Source: Prauserella endophytica
GTDB taxonomy: Bacteria > Actinomycetota > Actinomycetes > Mycobacteriales > Pseudonocardiaceae
Length of the DNA: 64,000 bases
Direction: 5' to 3'
Assembly: GCF_005146945.1 (NCBI RefSeq)
Contig: NZ_SWMS01000003.1
Coordinates: 310,001 to 374,000, forward strand
Part shown: positions 37,564-45,660 of the stretch, piece by piece
How the letters are laid out: the number at the start of each line of letters is the position of its first letter
Numbering within the stretch: position 1 is the first letter of the stretch
Program-made: the position numbers and the translations under genes
Notes under the pieces: model-generated
The model's input: the letters and a program-made list of their open reading frames with translations, nothing else
Told to the model about the DNA's origin: nothing
Databases searched by the model: none

Positions 37564-37983
37564 ATGCGCTTCATGATGATCGTCAAGGCCAGCGAGGAAT
37601 CCGAGTCCGGCGCGGTGCCGTCCGAGCAGGAGCTCGCCGAGATGGGCAGGTACAACGAGGAGCTGGTCAAGGCGGGCGTGATGCTGGACGGCAACGGTCT
37701 GCTGGAGACCGCCAAGGGCGCGAAGGTCCAGTACCACGGCAAGGGCAAGACCACGGTGGTCGACGGCCCGTTCACCGAGACCAAGGAGCTCATCGCCGGC
37801 TACTGGATCATCGACGTCAAGTCCAAGGACGAGGCCATCGAATGGGCTCGCCGGATCCCGTTCGCCGAGGGCGAGGTCGAGATCCGCAAGGTCGCCGAGG
37901 CCGAGGACTTCGGCGACTCCTACACACCCAAGGAGGCCGAGGACAAGCTGCGCGAGAAGATCGCTGAGCAGCACAAGTCCTGA
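37564..37983 (+). CDS. DGPF (YCII-related) domain protein, ECF42 partner
   Basis: 139-residue dimeric alpha/beta-barrel (YCII) protein. The DGPF motif is at 67-70 (VVDGPFTETKELIAGYWII); RFMMIVKASEESE opens the fold and AIEWARRIPFAEG is typical. DGPF proteins are encoded next to ECF42 sigma factors and are their regulon members; the biochemical role is unknown. AGGGAG ribosome site. It is followed 43 bp later by the sigma factor gene and preceded by the candidate ECF42 promoter. Confidence 0.92.
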   Translation: MRFMMIVKASEESESGAVPSEQELAEMGRYNEELVKAGVMLDGNGLLETAKGAKVQYHGKGKTTVVDGPFTETKELIAGYWIIDVKSKDEAIEWARRIPFAEGEVEIRKVAEAEDFGDSYTPKEAEDKLREKIAEQHKS

Positions 37984-38026
37984 ACCCGCTTGCCGTCACG
38001 CCGCCGTCCTGCTGTGATTGGCGGCT

Positions 38027-39301
38027 GTGACGGCTGCCGTGGAAACCCATCGCGCGATCGAGGCCGTCTGGCGGATCGAGTCCGCAAGGCTCATCGCCGG
38101 GCTGGCCCGGATGATGCGTGATGTCGGGGCCGCGGAGGAGCTCGCGCAGGACGCGCTCGTGGCGGCACTGGAGCAGTGGCCCGAGTCAGGCGTCCCCGAC
38201 AACCCCGGAGCCTGGCTCATGGCCGTGGCCAAACGGCGGGCGATAGACCAGTTCCGCCGCCAGGAACGGCTGGAGCGCAAGGTCGAGGAGATCGGTCGTG
38301 ACCTGGAGACGCGGGTCGAGCCCGAGCCCGAACTGGACGACATCGGCGACGACCTGCTGCGACTGGTGTTCACGGCGTGCCATCCGGTGCTGTCCACCGA
38401 GGCGCGCGTCGCGCTGACGCTCCGCCTGCTCGGCGGCCTGACCACCGACGAGATCGCACGCGCGTTCCTGGTGCCCGAACCCACCGTCGCGCAGCGGATC
38501 GTGCGCGCCAAGAAGACGCTCGCGAAGAAGAAGATCCCGTTCGAGGTGCCGCAGGGTGCGGAGCTGGCCGAGCGCCTGTCGTCCGTGCTGGAGGTCGTCT
38601 ACCTGATCTTCAACGAGGGCTACTCCGCCACCGCGGGCGACGACTGGATGCGGCCGGAGCTGTGTACGGACGCGCTGCGGCTGGGCCGCGTGCTGGCCCA
38701 GCTCGCCCCGAAGGAACCCGAGGTGCACGGGCTGGTGGCGCTGCTGGAGATCCAGGCGTCCCGCGCCAGAGCCCGCACTGGGCCCGACGGGGAGCCGATC
38801 CTGCTGCTCGACCAGGACCGCGGCCGCTGGGACCGGTTGCTCATCCGCAGGGGGCTCGCCGCGTTGCAACGCGCCGAGGCGCTCACCGACTCGCTCGGCC
38901 CGTACGCGCTGCAGGCCGCGATCGTGGCCTGCCACGCCCGTGCCCGCACGCCGCAGGAGACGGACTGGTCCCGCATCGCCGCGCTGTACGGCGAGCTGAA
39001 CCGGGTGAACCCGTCGCCGATCGTGGAGCTCAACCGGGCGGTCGCGGTGTCCATGGCGGACGGTCCGGACGCCGGGCTCGCGCTCGTCGACCGGCTGACC
39101 GGGGAGCCGGCGCTCGCGAAGTACCACCTGCTGCCGAGCGTGCGCGGCGACCTGCTCGCCAAGCTCGGCAGGCACGCCGAGGCACACGAGGAGTTCACCT
39201 CGGCGGCCGGGCTGACCCGCAACGAGCGCGAACGGACGCTGCTGCTGGCGCGGGCCGAGCGCGCGGCCGGGGCAGCCGGACTCAACTCCCGAGGCGGCTG
39301 A
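38027..39301 (+). CDS. RNA polymerase sigma factor, ECF42 group
   Basis: 424-residue extracytoplasmic-function sigma factor. Region 2 is around 10-80 (ARLIAGLARMMRDVGAAEELAQDALVAALEQWP; NPGAWLMAVAKRRAIDQFRRQ). Region 4 is around 115-175 (EARVALTLRLLGGLTTDEIARAFLVPEPTVAQRIVRAKKTLA). A long C-terminal TPR-like extension (about 190-420) is characteristic of ECF42 and needed for its activity. No anti-sigma gene is adjacent. GTG at 38027 or TTG at 38018. The 3' end overlaps the convergent BtrH-like gene by 20 bp. Confidence 0.93.
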   Translation: MTAAVETHRAIEAVWRIESARLIAGLARMMRDVGAAEELAQDALVAALEQWPESGVPDNPGAWLMAVAKRRAIDQFRRQERLERKVEEIGRDLETRVEPEPELDDIGDDLLRLVFTACHPVLSTEARVALTLRLLGGLTTDEIARAFLVPEPTVAQRIVRAKKTLAKKKIPFEVPQGAELAERLSSVLEVVYLIFNEGYSATAGDDWMRPELCTDALRLGRVLAQLAPKEPEVHGLVALLEIQASRARARTGPDGEPILLLDQDRGRWDRLLIRRGLAALQRAEALTDSLGPYALQAAIVACHARARTPQETDWSRIAALYGELNRVNPSPIVELNRAVAVSMADGPDAGLALVDRLTGEPALAKYHLLPSVRGDLLAKLGRHAEAHEEFTSAAGLTRNERERTLLLARAERAAGAAGLNSRGG

Positions 39302-40271
39302 GCGACTGCATGGCGTCCCGTTCGATGCGGGCCAGCTCGCCCAGCACGGCGCTCGCCTGCACGAGCCGGTCCGCGTCGCCGGACTCGCCGGCCCTCGCGA
39401 TCAGCGCCGCGGTCTCCGTCCACAACAGGGCCGCCTCGGCGTACAGACGGTGACCGGTGCGCAGGTGCGCGCTGTCGAGCACCCCGGTGGCCTCGGCTAG
39501 GAAGTCACGGTAGAGGTTACGGAACAGGGCACCGCCGGTGCCCGCCTGCTCCATGAGACGCGCGGCCTGCGGCAGGTCCCGCCGCGGGTCGTCGGCGCGT
39601 TCGAGCCAGGTTCGCACCAGCTTGCCCGCCTTCGCGATGCCCCGGTGGCCGACGTTGGCGATGGGCGGGTCGAGGAAGGCGTCGGCGCAGGCGGTGATGG
39701 CGGGTACGAGCCGGGTCCACGGCGAAGGCGCGCCGCTCGGCACGGTGAGGGTGAACGAACGGTGCCGTGCCGTCATGGGGCCACGTGCGGCCCTGGCCTC
39801 GGCGAGGCTGGGCAGGCTCGTGGACACCGCTCCGCCCTGCTGTTCGGTGTCCACGAGGTAGGCGGCGTGGTCGTCGTATCCGTACATCGCCACGACGTGC
39901 CCGCCGAAGTGGACCTTCGCGGTGAAGTAGTCCAGGTGGTAGCTGTCGAGCTGCAGGCCGACGGGGTGCCCCGCTTCGAGTGGTCCCGCGACGTTCTCCC
40001 ACGCCCTGCGGGCCGAGCCGGTCTCCCGGACGCGCAGCTCCAGCCCGAGCGTCGTGGCCAGCTTCCTGGTCAGCTCGAACGGTTTCACCCGGCCGCCGAG
40101 GAAGGGAAAGTCCAGGTTCTTGCCGTCCCAGTAGAGGAACGACAGACCCGAGCCGAGGCCGAAGAGCATGGGCTCCGAAAGGTCGAGCCCCTCGTGGCGC
40201 AGCAGCACGCCCAGTGCCGTGGTCTCGCAGTGCTGCCCGCCGCGGGTGTCGACGCCGTTCACCATGGTCAT
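39282..40271 (-). CDS. BtrH N-terminal domain-containing protein (DUF4872)
   Basis: 329-residue protein. The N-terminal half is a BtrH-like papain fold with Cys15 in GGQHCETTAL, His125 in HFGGHVVAMYGYDD and Asp141 in AYLVDTEQ, a plausible Cys-His-Asp triad. The C-terminal helical half is DUF4872. BtrH transfers the aminohydroxybutyryl side chain from carrier protein onto the aminoglycoside during butirosin synthesis. No carrier protein or aminoglycoside gene is nearby, so this one likely acts on another substrate. GAGGAG lies 8 nt upstream. A MerR remnant overlaps its start. Confidence 0.88.
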   Translation of the reverse strand: MTMVNGVDTRGGQHCETTALGVLLRHEGLDLSEPMLFGLGSGLSFLYWDGKNLDFPFLGGRVKPFELTRKLATTLGLELRVRETGSARRAWENVAGPLEAGHPVGLQLDSYHLDYFTAKVHFGGHVVAMYGYDDHAAYLVDTEQQGGAVSTSLPSLAEARAARGPMTARHRSFTLTVPSGAPSPWTRLVPAITACADAFLDPPIANVGHRGIAKAGKLVRTWLERADDPRRDLPQAARLMEQAGTGGALFRNLYRDFLAEATGVLDSAHLRTGHRLYAEAALLWTETAALIARAGESGDADRLVQASAVLGELARIERDAMQSLSRLGS

Positions 40272-40387
40272 GCGCTGTGCTCCTCGACGTGGACGGCGTA
40301 GCAGCGGTAGCCCGAGCTCGCGTCCACGTGGACCGGGGCGAGCGGCTTCGGCGCGAAGCTGCCGATGGTGAGAAGTTCGTGCTGCAC
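40268..40387 (-). pseudogene. MerR-family regulator remnant
   Basis: A 39-codon frame from GTG at 40387. It reads LLTIGSFA, then PKPLAPVHVDASSGYRCYAV, then a short tail ending in the BtrH-like gene's start (ATGA). The first and second parts match the beginning and the wing of a MerR HTH (MLTIGSFARxxxLSPKALRxYDELGLLAPVxVDxxSGYRYY), with the DNA-recognition helices missing. I infer an in-frame internal deletion; it may instead be a small real protein acting as a coupled leader. Confidence 0.6.
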
Positions 40388-40425
40388 ACCACCATGGTGG
40401 ACTCTCCCATGGTGGGATGGTCCAC

Positions 40426-41079
40426 TCAGCCGAGCGTGAGGTCGGCCCGCGCCGCCAGCACGGCCAGCCGGACGCGGTTCGGGATGCCGGTCTTGGTCAT
40501 CAGGCTCGCCACGTGGGTCTTCACCGTGGTGACCCCGATGTGCAGGCGCTGGGCGATCTCGCCGTTCGACAGCCCGTCGCCGATCAGCGCGAGCACGTCG
40601 CGTTCGCGGTCGGTGAGTTGCGCCAGCTCCGGCAGCGGGCGCGCCGGGTCCGACTCCCGCGCGGTGACGGCGGTCCGGACGAGCCGGTGCAGCACGGTGC
40701 GGCTGAACGGGGCGTCCCCGGCCGCGACGCGCCTGATCGACTCCAGTACCTCCTCCGGCGCCGCGTCCTTGGCGAGGAAGCCGTGGGCCCCTGCCGCGAG
40801 CGCGGGGTACAGGTGCTCGTCGTCGTCGAACGTGGTGAGCACGAGGATCCGGGTGGCAGGCCGCGACGCCAGGATGCGGGCGGTGGCCGAGATCCCGTCC
40901 ACACCGGGCATCCGCAGGTCCATCACCACGACGTCGGGCGTGGTCCGCTCCACCAGCTGGGTGGCCTGGTGCCCGTTGTCGGCCTCGCCGACCACTTCGA
41001 GGTCCTCGGTGGTGCCGCACAGCATGCGCAGGCCCGCCCGCACCAGCTGCTGGTCGTCGACGAGCAGGACCCGGATCAC
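40426..41079 (-). CDS. Two-component response regulator, NarL/LuxR family
   Basis: 217-residue regulator. The receiver domain (1-120) starts VIRVLLVDDQQLVRAG with phospho-acceptor Asp54 in VVVMDLRMPGVDG and Lys in AHGFLAKDA. The C-terminal LuxR HTH (about 150-210) is LTDRERDVLALIGDGLSNGEIAQRLHIGVTTVKTHVASLM. GTG start overlaps the kinase stop (GTGA). Targets are unknown; the adjacent divergent genes are candidates. Confidence 0.95.
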   Translation of the reverse strand: MIRVLLVDDQQLVRAGLRMLCGTTEDLEVVGEADNGHQATQLVERTTPDVVVMDLRMPGVDGISATARILASRPATRILVLTTFDDDEHLYPALAAGAHGFLAKDAAPEEVLESIRRVAAGDAPFSRTVLHRLVRTAVTARESDPARPLPELAQLTDRERDVLALIGDGLSNGEIAQRLHIGVTTVKTHVASLMTKTGIPNRVRLAVLAARADLTLG

Positions 41080-42239
41080 CGCACCGCCTCCGGGACGCCG
41101 GTGGGCACGGCGACGGTCAGCTCCCAGCCCGACGCCAGCGCACCCGCCCGCATGTGCCCGCCCAGCAGCTCCACCCGTTCGCGGATGCCCACCAGGCCGA
41201 AACCGGTGCCGGGGCGGAGTTCGTGGCCGCCCGTGCCGCCGCCGTCGTCGCGTACCTCGACCCGCACCTCGTCGTCGCGGGCGTGCACGCGCAGGCTCGC
41301 GCGCGCCCGGGTACCGGCATGTTTGATCACGTTCGTCAGGCCCTCTTGCACCACTCGCAGGACCGCGAGCCGCCGCATGGCATCCAGTGCGGCGACGGCG
41401 GGATCGATCTCCGCGTCCAGTATCAGGCCGGTGCCGCGCGCGCGTTCGACCGCAGCGACGAGGGCGCCCGCGAGCCCGTCGGGTTCCGCGAGGGCCGCAC
41501 CGGCCTCGTCGTTGACGGTCGCCGGGTCGCGCAGCGTCGAGACCAGCCGTCGCAGGTCGTTCAGCGCCGTGCGGGCAGTGCCGTGGACGTCGGTCAGCGC
41601 CTGTGCGACCTCGGGTTCCCGGTCGCCCAGCGCGACCCTGGCCGCGCCGACGCGCATCGCGACCGACGCCATGTAGTGGGCCACGAGGTCGTGCAGCTCC
41701 CGTGCGATCGCGGTCCGCTCGCCCGCCCTCGCCTCCCGCACGGCGGCCTGCCGCCTGCGCTCGGCCTCCATCGCGACGTTGAGCACCGAACGGATGTAGT
41801 AGCCGATCATGATCGGCGGCAGAGTGGCGACGGCGATCGTCGGCGGGGTCAGCAGCGGGTCGAAGTTCTGGGTGTACACCGCGAGCTGCGCCGCCACGTA
41901 GACGATGCCGCCGACCCAGCACTGCCTGCCCGCGCGGCGCATCGTCAGCTCGCCGACCGCGATGGCCGCGAACACGAAAAGCAGCGCCTCGGCCGCCGTC
42001 GCCGAGGCGACCCGCGTGCCGACGACGAGCAGCACGGACTGCGCGACCGTGACGGCCAGCGGGAACCGCCCGCCCGCGATCGTGGCCGTGGCCGACGTCA
42101 GGCCGAGCACCCAGTCCGCCGTGCCGGGGTTCAGCGGGCGGCAGAGCAAGAAGAGGTACGCCAGCGCGCACACCAGCGGCAGGAATCGGACCGGTGCCCA
42201 CACGAGCGTGGGAAACCGGCTCAGAAACCGCGACAGCAC
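41076..42239 (-). CDS. Sensor histidine kinase (HisKA_3/DesK type)
   Basis: 387-residue membrane kinase. Four to five N-terminal hydrophobic segments (to about residue 150) are followed by the dimerisation/phospho-acceptor helix ERTAIARELHDLVAHYMASV (His near 182). The HATPase domain has VVQEGLTNVIKHAG (N-box), VRDDGGGTGGHEL (G1) and GTGFGLVGIRERVELLGGHM (G2). There is no large extracytoplasmic domain, so it probably senses the membrane. GTG start 6 nt after TAAGGT. Confidence 0.94.
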   Translation of the reverse strand: MLSRFLSRFPTLVWAPVRFLPLVCALAYLFLLCRPLNPGTADWVLGLTSATATIAGGRFPLAVTVAQSVLLVVGTRVASATAAEALLFVFAAIAVGELTMRRAGRQCWVGGIVYVAAQLAVYTQNFDPLLTPPTIAVATLPPIMIGYYIRSVLNVAMEAERRRQAAVREARAGERTAIARELHDLVAHYMASVAMRVGAARVALGDREPEVAQALTDVHGTARTALNDLRRLVSTLRDPATVNDEAGAALAEPDGLAGALVAAVERARGTGLILDAEIDPAVAALDAMRRLAVLRVVQEGLTNVIKHAGTRARASLRVHARDDEVRVEVRDDGGGTGGHELRPGTGFGLVGIRERVELLGGHMRAGALASGWELTVAVPTGVPEAVR

Positions 42240-42245
42240 AACTCG

Positions 42246-42251
42246 ACCTTA
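42246..42251 (-). promoter_or_regulatory. Candidate -10 (TAAGGT) for kinase-regulator operon
   Basis: TAAGGT ends exactly 6 nt before the GTG at 42239; leaderless arrangement. Confidence 0.45.
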
Positions 42252-42262
42252 GGGAGGTCGCC

Positions 42263-42299
42263 GGATCCGCGCCTCCTACCGGGGGAGGAGGCGGGATCC
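42263..42299. repeat. Imperfect dyad between kinase and methyltransferase genes
   Basis: GGATCC-G-CGCCTCCT pairs with AGGAGGCG-GGATCC (one bulged G) over 37 bp. It lies in the divergent promoter region, 12 bp upstream of the kinase -10, so it is more likely an operator than a terminator. Confidence 0.4.
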
Positions 42300-42368
42300 T
42301 TCACCCGGCCGCGAGGTGCGGCCCGCTGGCCGAGGGAAACGGGCTTGATCACTGAAACCGTGGGGATC

Positions 42369-42989
42369 ATGACCACCAGGACACCCGCGCGCGGCTTGCC
42401 CGTCTTTCTCGCGGCGGCGCTGCGGCAACCGCATCTCGTCGGCGCCGTCGTCCCCAGCTCGCGTGATCTCGGTCGGCAACTGGCCACGGTGGTGCCCCGG
42501 CAGGGCAGCCCCGTGGTCGTGGAGCTGGGCCCCGGCACGGGCGCTGTCAGCGAGGTGATCGACCGTCGGCTGCCTCCCGGTGGCAGGCATCTCGCGGTGG
42601 AGATCAACCCGAGGATGGCCGAGCACCTCCGGCGCAGGCATCCCGCGATGTCGGTGCTGTGCGGCGACGCCGCCGAGCTGGACACGCTGCTCGCCGGCGT
42701 CGGCGCGGCGCGCGTGGAGGCCGTGGTGAGCGGCCTGCCGTGGTCGCTGTTCGGTGAGGACCTCCAGCGCCGGGTGCTGGCACAGGTGTGTGGGGCGCTC
42801 GGGCCGGGCGGGGGTTTCAGCACGTTCGCCTACCGGCATGCCTCGCGCCTCGCCGGTGCGCAGCGGTTCCGCGCGCTGCTGGACATCTTCTTCGACGAGG
42901 TGATCGTCACGCGTACGGTGTGGCGGAACCTGCCGCCCGCGCTCGTCTACGTGTGCAGGCGACCGGTCGGGCCGGGCGCCCATGCCTGA
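42369..42989 (+). CDS. SAM-dependent methyltransferase (phospholipid/rRNA methylase-like)
   Basis: 206-residue class I methyltransferase. LPVFLAAALRQPHLVGAVVPSSRDLGRQLA is the PMT-like N-terminus, the SAM loop is VVELGPGTGAVSEVI, the acidic motif AVEINPRMAEHL, and the catalytic-type segment VVSGLPWSLF replaces NPPY. C-terminal EVIVTRTVWRNLPPALVYVCRRP is seen in phosphatidylethanolamine N-methyltransferase-like proteins; the substrate is unproven. It overlaps the DedA gene by 8 bp and is likely one operon with it. Confidence 0.85.
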   Translation: MTTRTPARGLPVFLAAALRQPHLVGAVVPSSRDLGRQLATVVPRQGSPVVVELGPGTGAVSEVIDRRLPPGGRHLAVEINPRMAEHLRRRHPAMSVLCGDAAELDTLLAGVGAARVEAVVSGLPWSLFGEDLQRRVLAQVCGALGPGGGFSTFAYRHASRLAGAQRFRALLDIFFDEVIVTRTVWRNLPPALVYVCRRPVGPGAHA

Positions 42990-43605
42990 CGTCCTGCCGT
43001 GGCTGGCCGGCCTGCCACGGCCCCTGCTGCTCGTCGTCGCCGGCCTGTTGGTCACCGCCGAGGCCGGGTTGCTGATCGGTGTGGCGTTGCCGGGGGCGAG
43101 CGCGGTGATCGCGATCGGGGTGCTGGCCAGGGGCGGGCTGGCCGAGCCGGCGCTCGCGGCGGCGACCGTGGCGCTGGCCGCCGTGGTGGGCACCCAGCTG
43201 GCGTACCTGCGAGGCAGACAGGGTGCCCTGCCGACGCCGAGGCGGCTGCACGGTCCGCGCGGTCGCGCGCTCGGGCTGCTGGAACGCAGGGGAGTGGCGG
43301 CGCTCGGCGTGGCGCAGTGGTTCGCGGTGACGCGGACGCTCACTCCCCGGCTCGCCGGGTACGGAGGGATGACCTACCGCCGCTTCGCCGCCGTGAGCGT
43401 GCCGGTGGCGGCGCTGTGGGGCGCGACGCTCACGACGCTCGGCTACGTGGCGGCGTCGGCCTACGACTCGCTCGCCCAGTGGTTCGGCTTGTCCGCCGTG
43501 GCCGTGCTCGCGGCCGTGGCCGTGGTGGGGTGGCTGGTGCGCAGGGCGCTGGCGAGGGCCCGGCGGGGCTATCCGTCGATGAGCGCCTGCAAGCCGGGCG
43601 CGTAG
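42982..43605 (+). CDS. DedA family membrane protein
   Basis: 207-residue membrane protein of the DedA/SNARE-associated family. The re-entrant segments are in VTAEAGLLIGVALPGASAVIAIGVLA and TRTLTPRLAGYGGMTYRRFAAVSVPVAALWGATLTTLGYV, the family's substrate-binding pattern. Relatives flip polyprenyl phosphate or phospholipids. It is coupled to the methyltransferase, which suggests joint action on membrane lipid. The 3' end overlaps the convergent TetR gene by 37 bp. Confidence 0.88.
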   Translation: MPDVLPWLAGLPRPLLLVVAGLLVTAEAGLLIGVALPGASAVIAIGVLARGGLAEPALAAATVALAAVVGTQLAYLRGRQGALPTPRRLHGPRGRALGLLERRGVAALGVAQWFAVTRTLTPRLAGYGGMTYRRFAAVSVPVAALWGATLTTLGYVAASAYDSLAQWFGLSAVAVLAAVAVVGWLVRRALARARRGYPSMSACKPGA

Positions 43606-44111
43606 TGGTCGGCGACGCGCTCCGGGTTCACGGTCGCTGCCAGGCCCTCGCGGTCGACGGCCAGCACCGCGCCCAGCCCGAGCAGGTGCGCGACCACCAG
43701 CTCGGCGCGCAGGCCGGCGTCGGGGCCTTCCAACCGGGTCGCGATCCGGTCGGTCACCTGCTGGCGGAACCGCTCCCGCAGCAGGGCGCGTTCGTCGCCG
43801 CTTCCCGCCGCGAACACCACGCGCACCAGGAGGTCGCTGCCCTGTTCCCGGCGGTACCGCACGAGCGTGAGCACCAGGTGCCTGCCCAGTTCGGCGTTGG
43901 GCACGGCGAGCAGGGCGTCGGCCGCTCCGGTGAAGTCGGCGACCGTGTCGAACAGACCCTCCTTGCTGCCGAAGTGCTTGACGATCAGTGACGCGCTGAC
44001 CCCGGCCTCCGCGGCGATGTCGCGCAGGGTCACGGCGGCGTAGGGCTGCCGGGCGAACGCCTTGCGCGCGGCCCGCAGGATCGCGCCCCGCCCTGAGTCG
44101 GAGGCGGTCAC
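43569..44111 (-). CDS. TetR family transcriptional regulator
   Basis: 180-residue regulator. The N-terminal HTH is ILRAARKAFARQPYAAVTLRDIAAEAGVSASLIVKHFGSKEGLF (about 10-52). The C-terminal domain resembles TetR_C_17-type regulators of transporters (NAELGRHLVLTLVRYRREQGSD). The GTG at 44111 overlaps the stop of the MFS gene (GTGA), so the repressor is co-transcribed with its likely target and probably acts at the double dyad upstream of it. Confidence 0.92.
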   Translation of the reverse strand: MTASDSGRGAILRAARKAFARQPYAAVTLRDIAAEAGVSASLIVKHFGSKEGLFDTVADFTGAADALLAVPNAELGRHLVLTLVRYRREQGSDLLVRVVFAAGSGDERALLRERFRQQVTDRIATRLEGPDAGLRAELVVAHLLGLGAVLAVDREGLAATVNPERVADHYAPGLQALIDG

Positions 44112-45535
44112 GCGGCCGCCTCCGCGAAAGCCGGCTTGGCCTTCCCCGCCCGTGCCCGCCCAGGGATCAGCAGGGTGCACACCAGCGCGGCGAGCGCAGC
44201 GGCGCCGGCGAGGACGAACACGAGGAGATAGGCGTTCAGCGTGGGCGCGGTGTGCCCGGCGTGGGTGGCGGTGACACCGGCCAGCACGGCGCCGACCACG
44301 GCACTACACCCGGACTGGCCGATGGAGCGCATGAGGACGTTGAGCCCGTTGGCCGCGGCGGTCTCGGTCACGGGCACAGCATGCACGATCAGGGCGGGCA
44401 GGGCGGAGTACGCCACGGCGGTACCCGCCGCGACCACCGTCGCACCCGCGATGATCGTCGCGAGGTTCTCGCTCGTGAACAGGCGCACGACATAGCCGAA
44501 GGCGAGCAGCGTGCACGCGACCGCGAGGGTCCAGCGGGGCCCGCGGGCGGCCGACAACCTGGCCGAGACCGGGGACAACAGCACCATCGTGACCCCGGCA
44601 GGCAGCAGGCACAGCCCGCTGACCACCACGGACTCGCCGAGCCCGTAGCCGGTCGATGTGGGTTCCTGCACGAGCTGGGCGGTGGCCAGCGAGTTGGCGT
44701 AGTAGGCGAACCCGACGAGCAGGGCGGCGAGGTTGGTGAACAGCACCGGAGGGCGTGCGCTGACCCGGAGGTCGACCAGCGGGCGCCGCGCGCGCAGCTG
44801 ATGCAGGCCCCACACCGGTGCGAGCGCGGCGGCCGCGGCGAACAGCCCGAGCGTGAGCGGCCCCGTCCAGCCCCACGTGCCGCCCTTCGACACGGCCAGC
44901 AGCCCGCACACCAGGATCGCGGTGAGTCCCAGCGCGCCGGCGATGTCGAACCGGCCGCTGGTGCGCACCGGTGACTCGGGCACGAGGAGCAGCACCAGCA
45001 GCGCCTCGGCGACCCCGAGTGCCACGCAGACCCAGAACATCGTGTGCCAGTCGGCGTAGCGCACCACGAGAGCCGAGAACGGCATGCCGAACGCCGCTCC
45101 CACGCCGATGGTGGAGCTCATGACGGCGATCGCGGACACCACGCGCTCCGGTGGCAGCTCGTCGCGCATGATGCTGATCCCCAGCGGCACGAAGGCGATC
45201 GCCGTGCCCTGCAGCGCCCTGCCCGCGATGAGCACCGGCAGCTGCGAGCTGACCGCGCACAGCGCTGACCCGGTGACCATGAACCCGAGGTTGAGTAGCA
45301 GCATCCGGCGCTTGCCGTACATGTCGCCGGCACGGCCGAGCAGCGGCGTGCACACCGCGCCCGTCAGCAGCGTGGCGGTGACGAGCCAGCTCACGTCCGA
45401 TCGGGAGGCGCCGGTGAGGCCCGGTAACAGGGGCAGCAGCGGCACGACGAGCGTCTGCATCAGTGCGACGACGACACCGCCGAACGCGAGCGTGGCGACG
45501 AACAGGCGCGGGCGGGGGACGGGCTGGGCGGTCAC
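44108..45535 (-). CDS. MFS transporter (DHA2 drug:H+ antiporter type)
   Basis: 475-residue, 14-segment exporter. Motif A is LLGRAGDMYGKRRMLLLNLGF; motif C-like VVSAIAVMSSTIGVGAAFGMPFSALV follows. Likely multidrug efflux; substrate unknown. GTG start with GGAG six nt upstream. A double operator sits 12 bp before the start and a TetR gene follows in the same operon, a standard inducible efflux cassette. Confidence 0.93.
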   Translation of the reverse strand: MTAQPVPRPRLFVATLAFGGVVVALMQTLVVPLLPLLPGLTGASRSDVSWLVTATLLTGAVCTPLLGRAGDMYGKRRMLLLNLGFMVTGSALCAVSSQLPVLIAGRALQGTAIAFVPLGISIMRDELPPERVVSAIAVMSSTIGVGAAFGMPFSALVVRYADWHTMFWVCVALGVAEALLVLLLVPESPVRTSGRFDIAGALGLTAILVCGLLAVSKGGTWGWTGPLTLGLFAAAAALAPVWGLHQLRARRPLVDLRVSARPPVLFTNLAALLVGFAYYANSLATAQLVQEPTSTGYGLGESVVVSGLCLLPAGVTMVLLSPVSARLSAARGPRWTLAVACTLLAFGYVVRLFTSENLATIIAGATVVAAGTAVAYSALPALIVHAVPVTETAAANGLNVLMRSIGQSGCSAVVGAVLAGVTATHAGHTAPTLNAYLLVFVLAGAAALAALVCTLLIPGRARAGKAKPAFAEAAA

Positions 45536-45546
45536 GTCGCTCCAGG

Positions 45547-45590
45547 GGTGAACCGGTGTTTACCCGCACGATGGTAAACGTGTGTTCACC
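45547..45590. promoter_or_regulatory. Double dyad operator for MFS-TetR operon
   Basis: Two TetR-like boxes, GTGAAC-N4-GTTTAC and GTAAAC-N4-GTTCAC, are separated by about 10 bp. Together they form one large inverted repeat (GGTGAAC-N4-GTTTACC / GGTAAAC-N4-GTTCACC). It lies just upstream of the MFS start. Confidence 0.7.
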
Positions 45591-45623
45591 GCGCCGGCCA
45601 AGGCGGGTGCGTCCGGATAGTCG

Positions 45624-45654
45624 GTGGACTCGGCTCGGCGGGCGTTGCTACCTT
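45624..45654 (+). promoter_or_regulatory. Promoter of the chloramphenicol-exporter leader
   Basis: -35-like TGGACT (45625-45630) and -10 TACCTT (45649-45654) with an 18-nt spacer. The -10 ends exactly 6 nt before the leader peptide ATG, so the leader mRNA is probably leaderless. Confidence 0.55.
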
Positions 45655-45660
45655 GCGATC

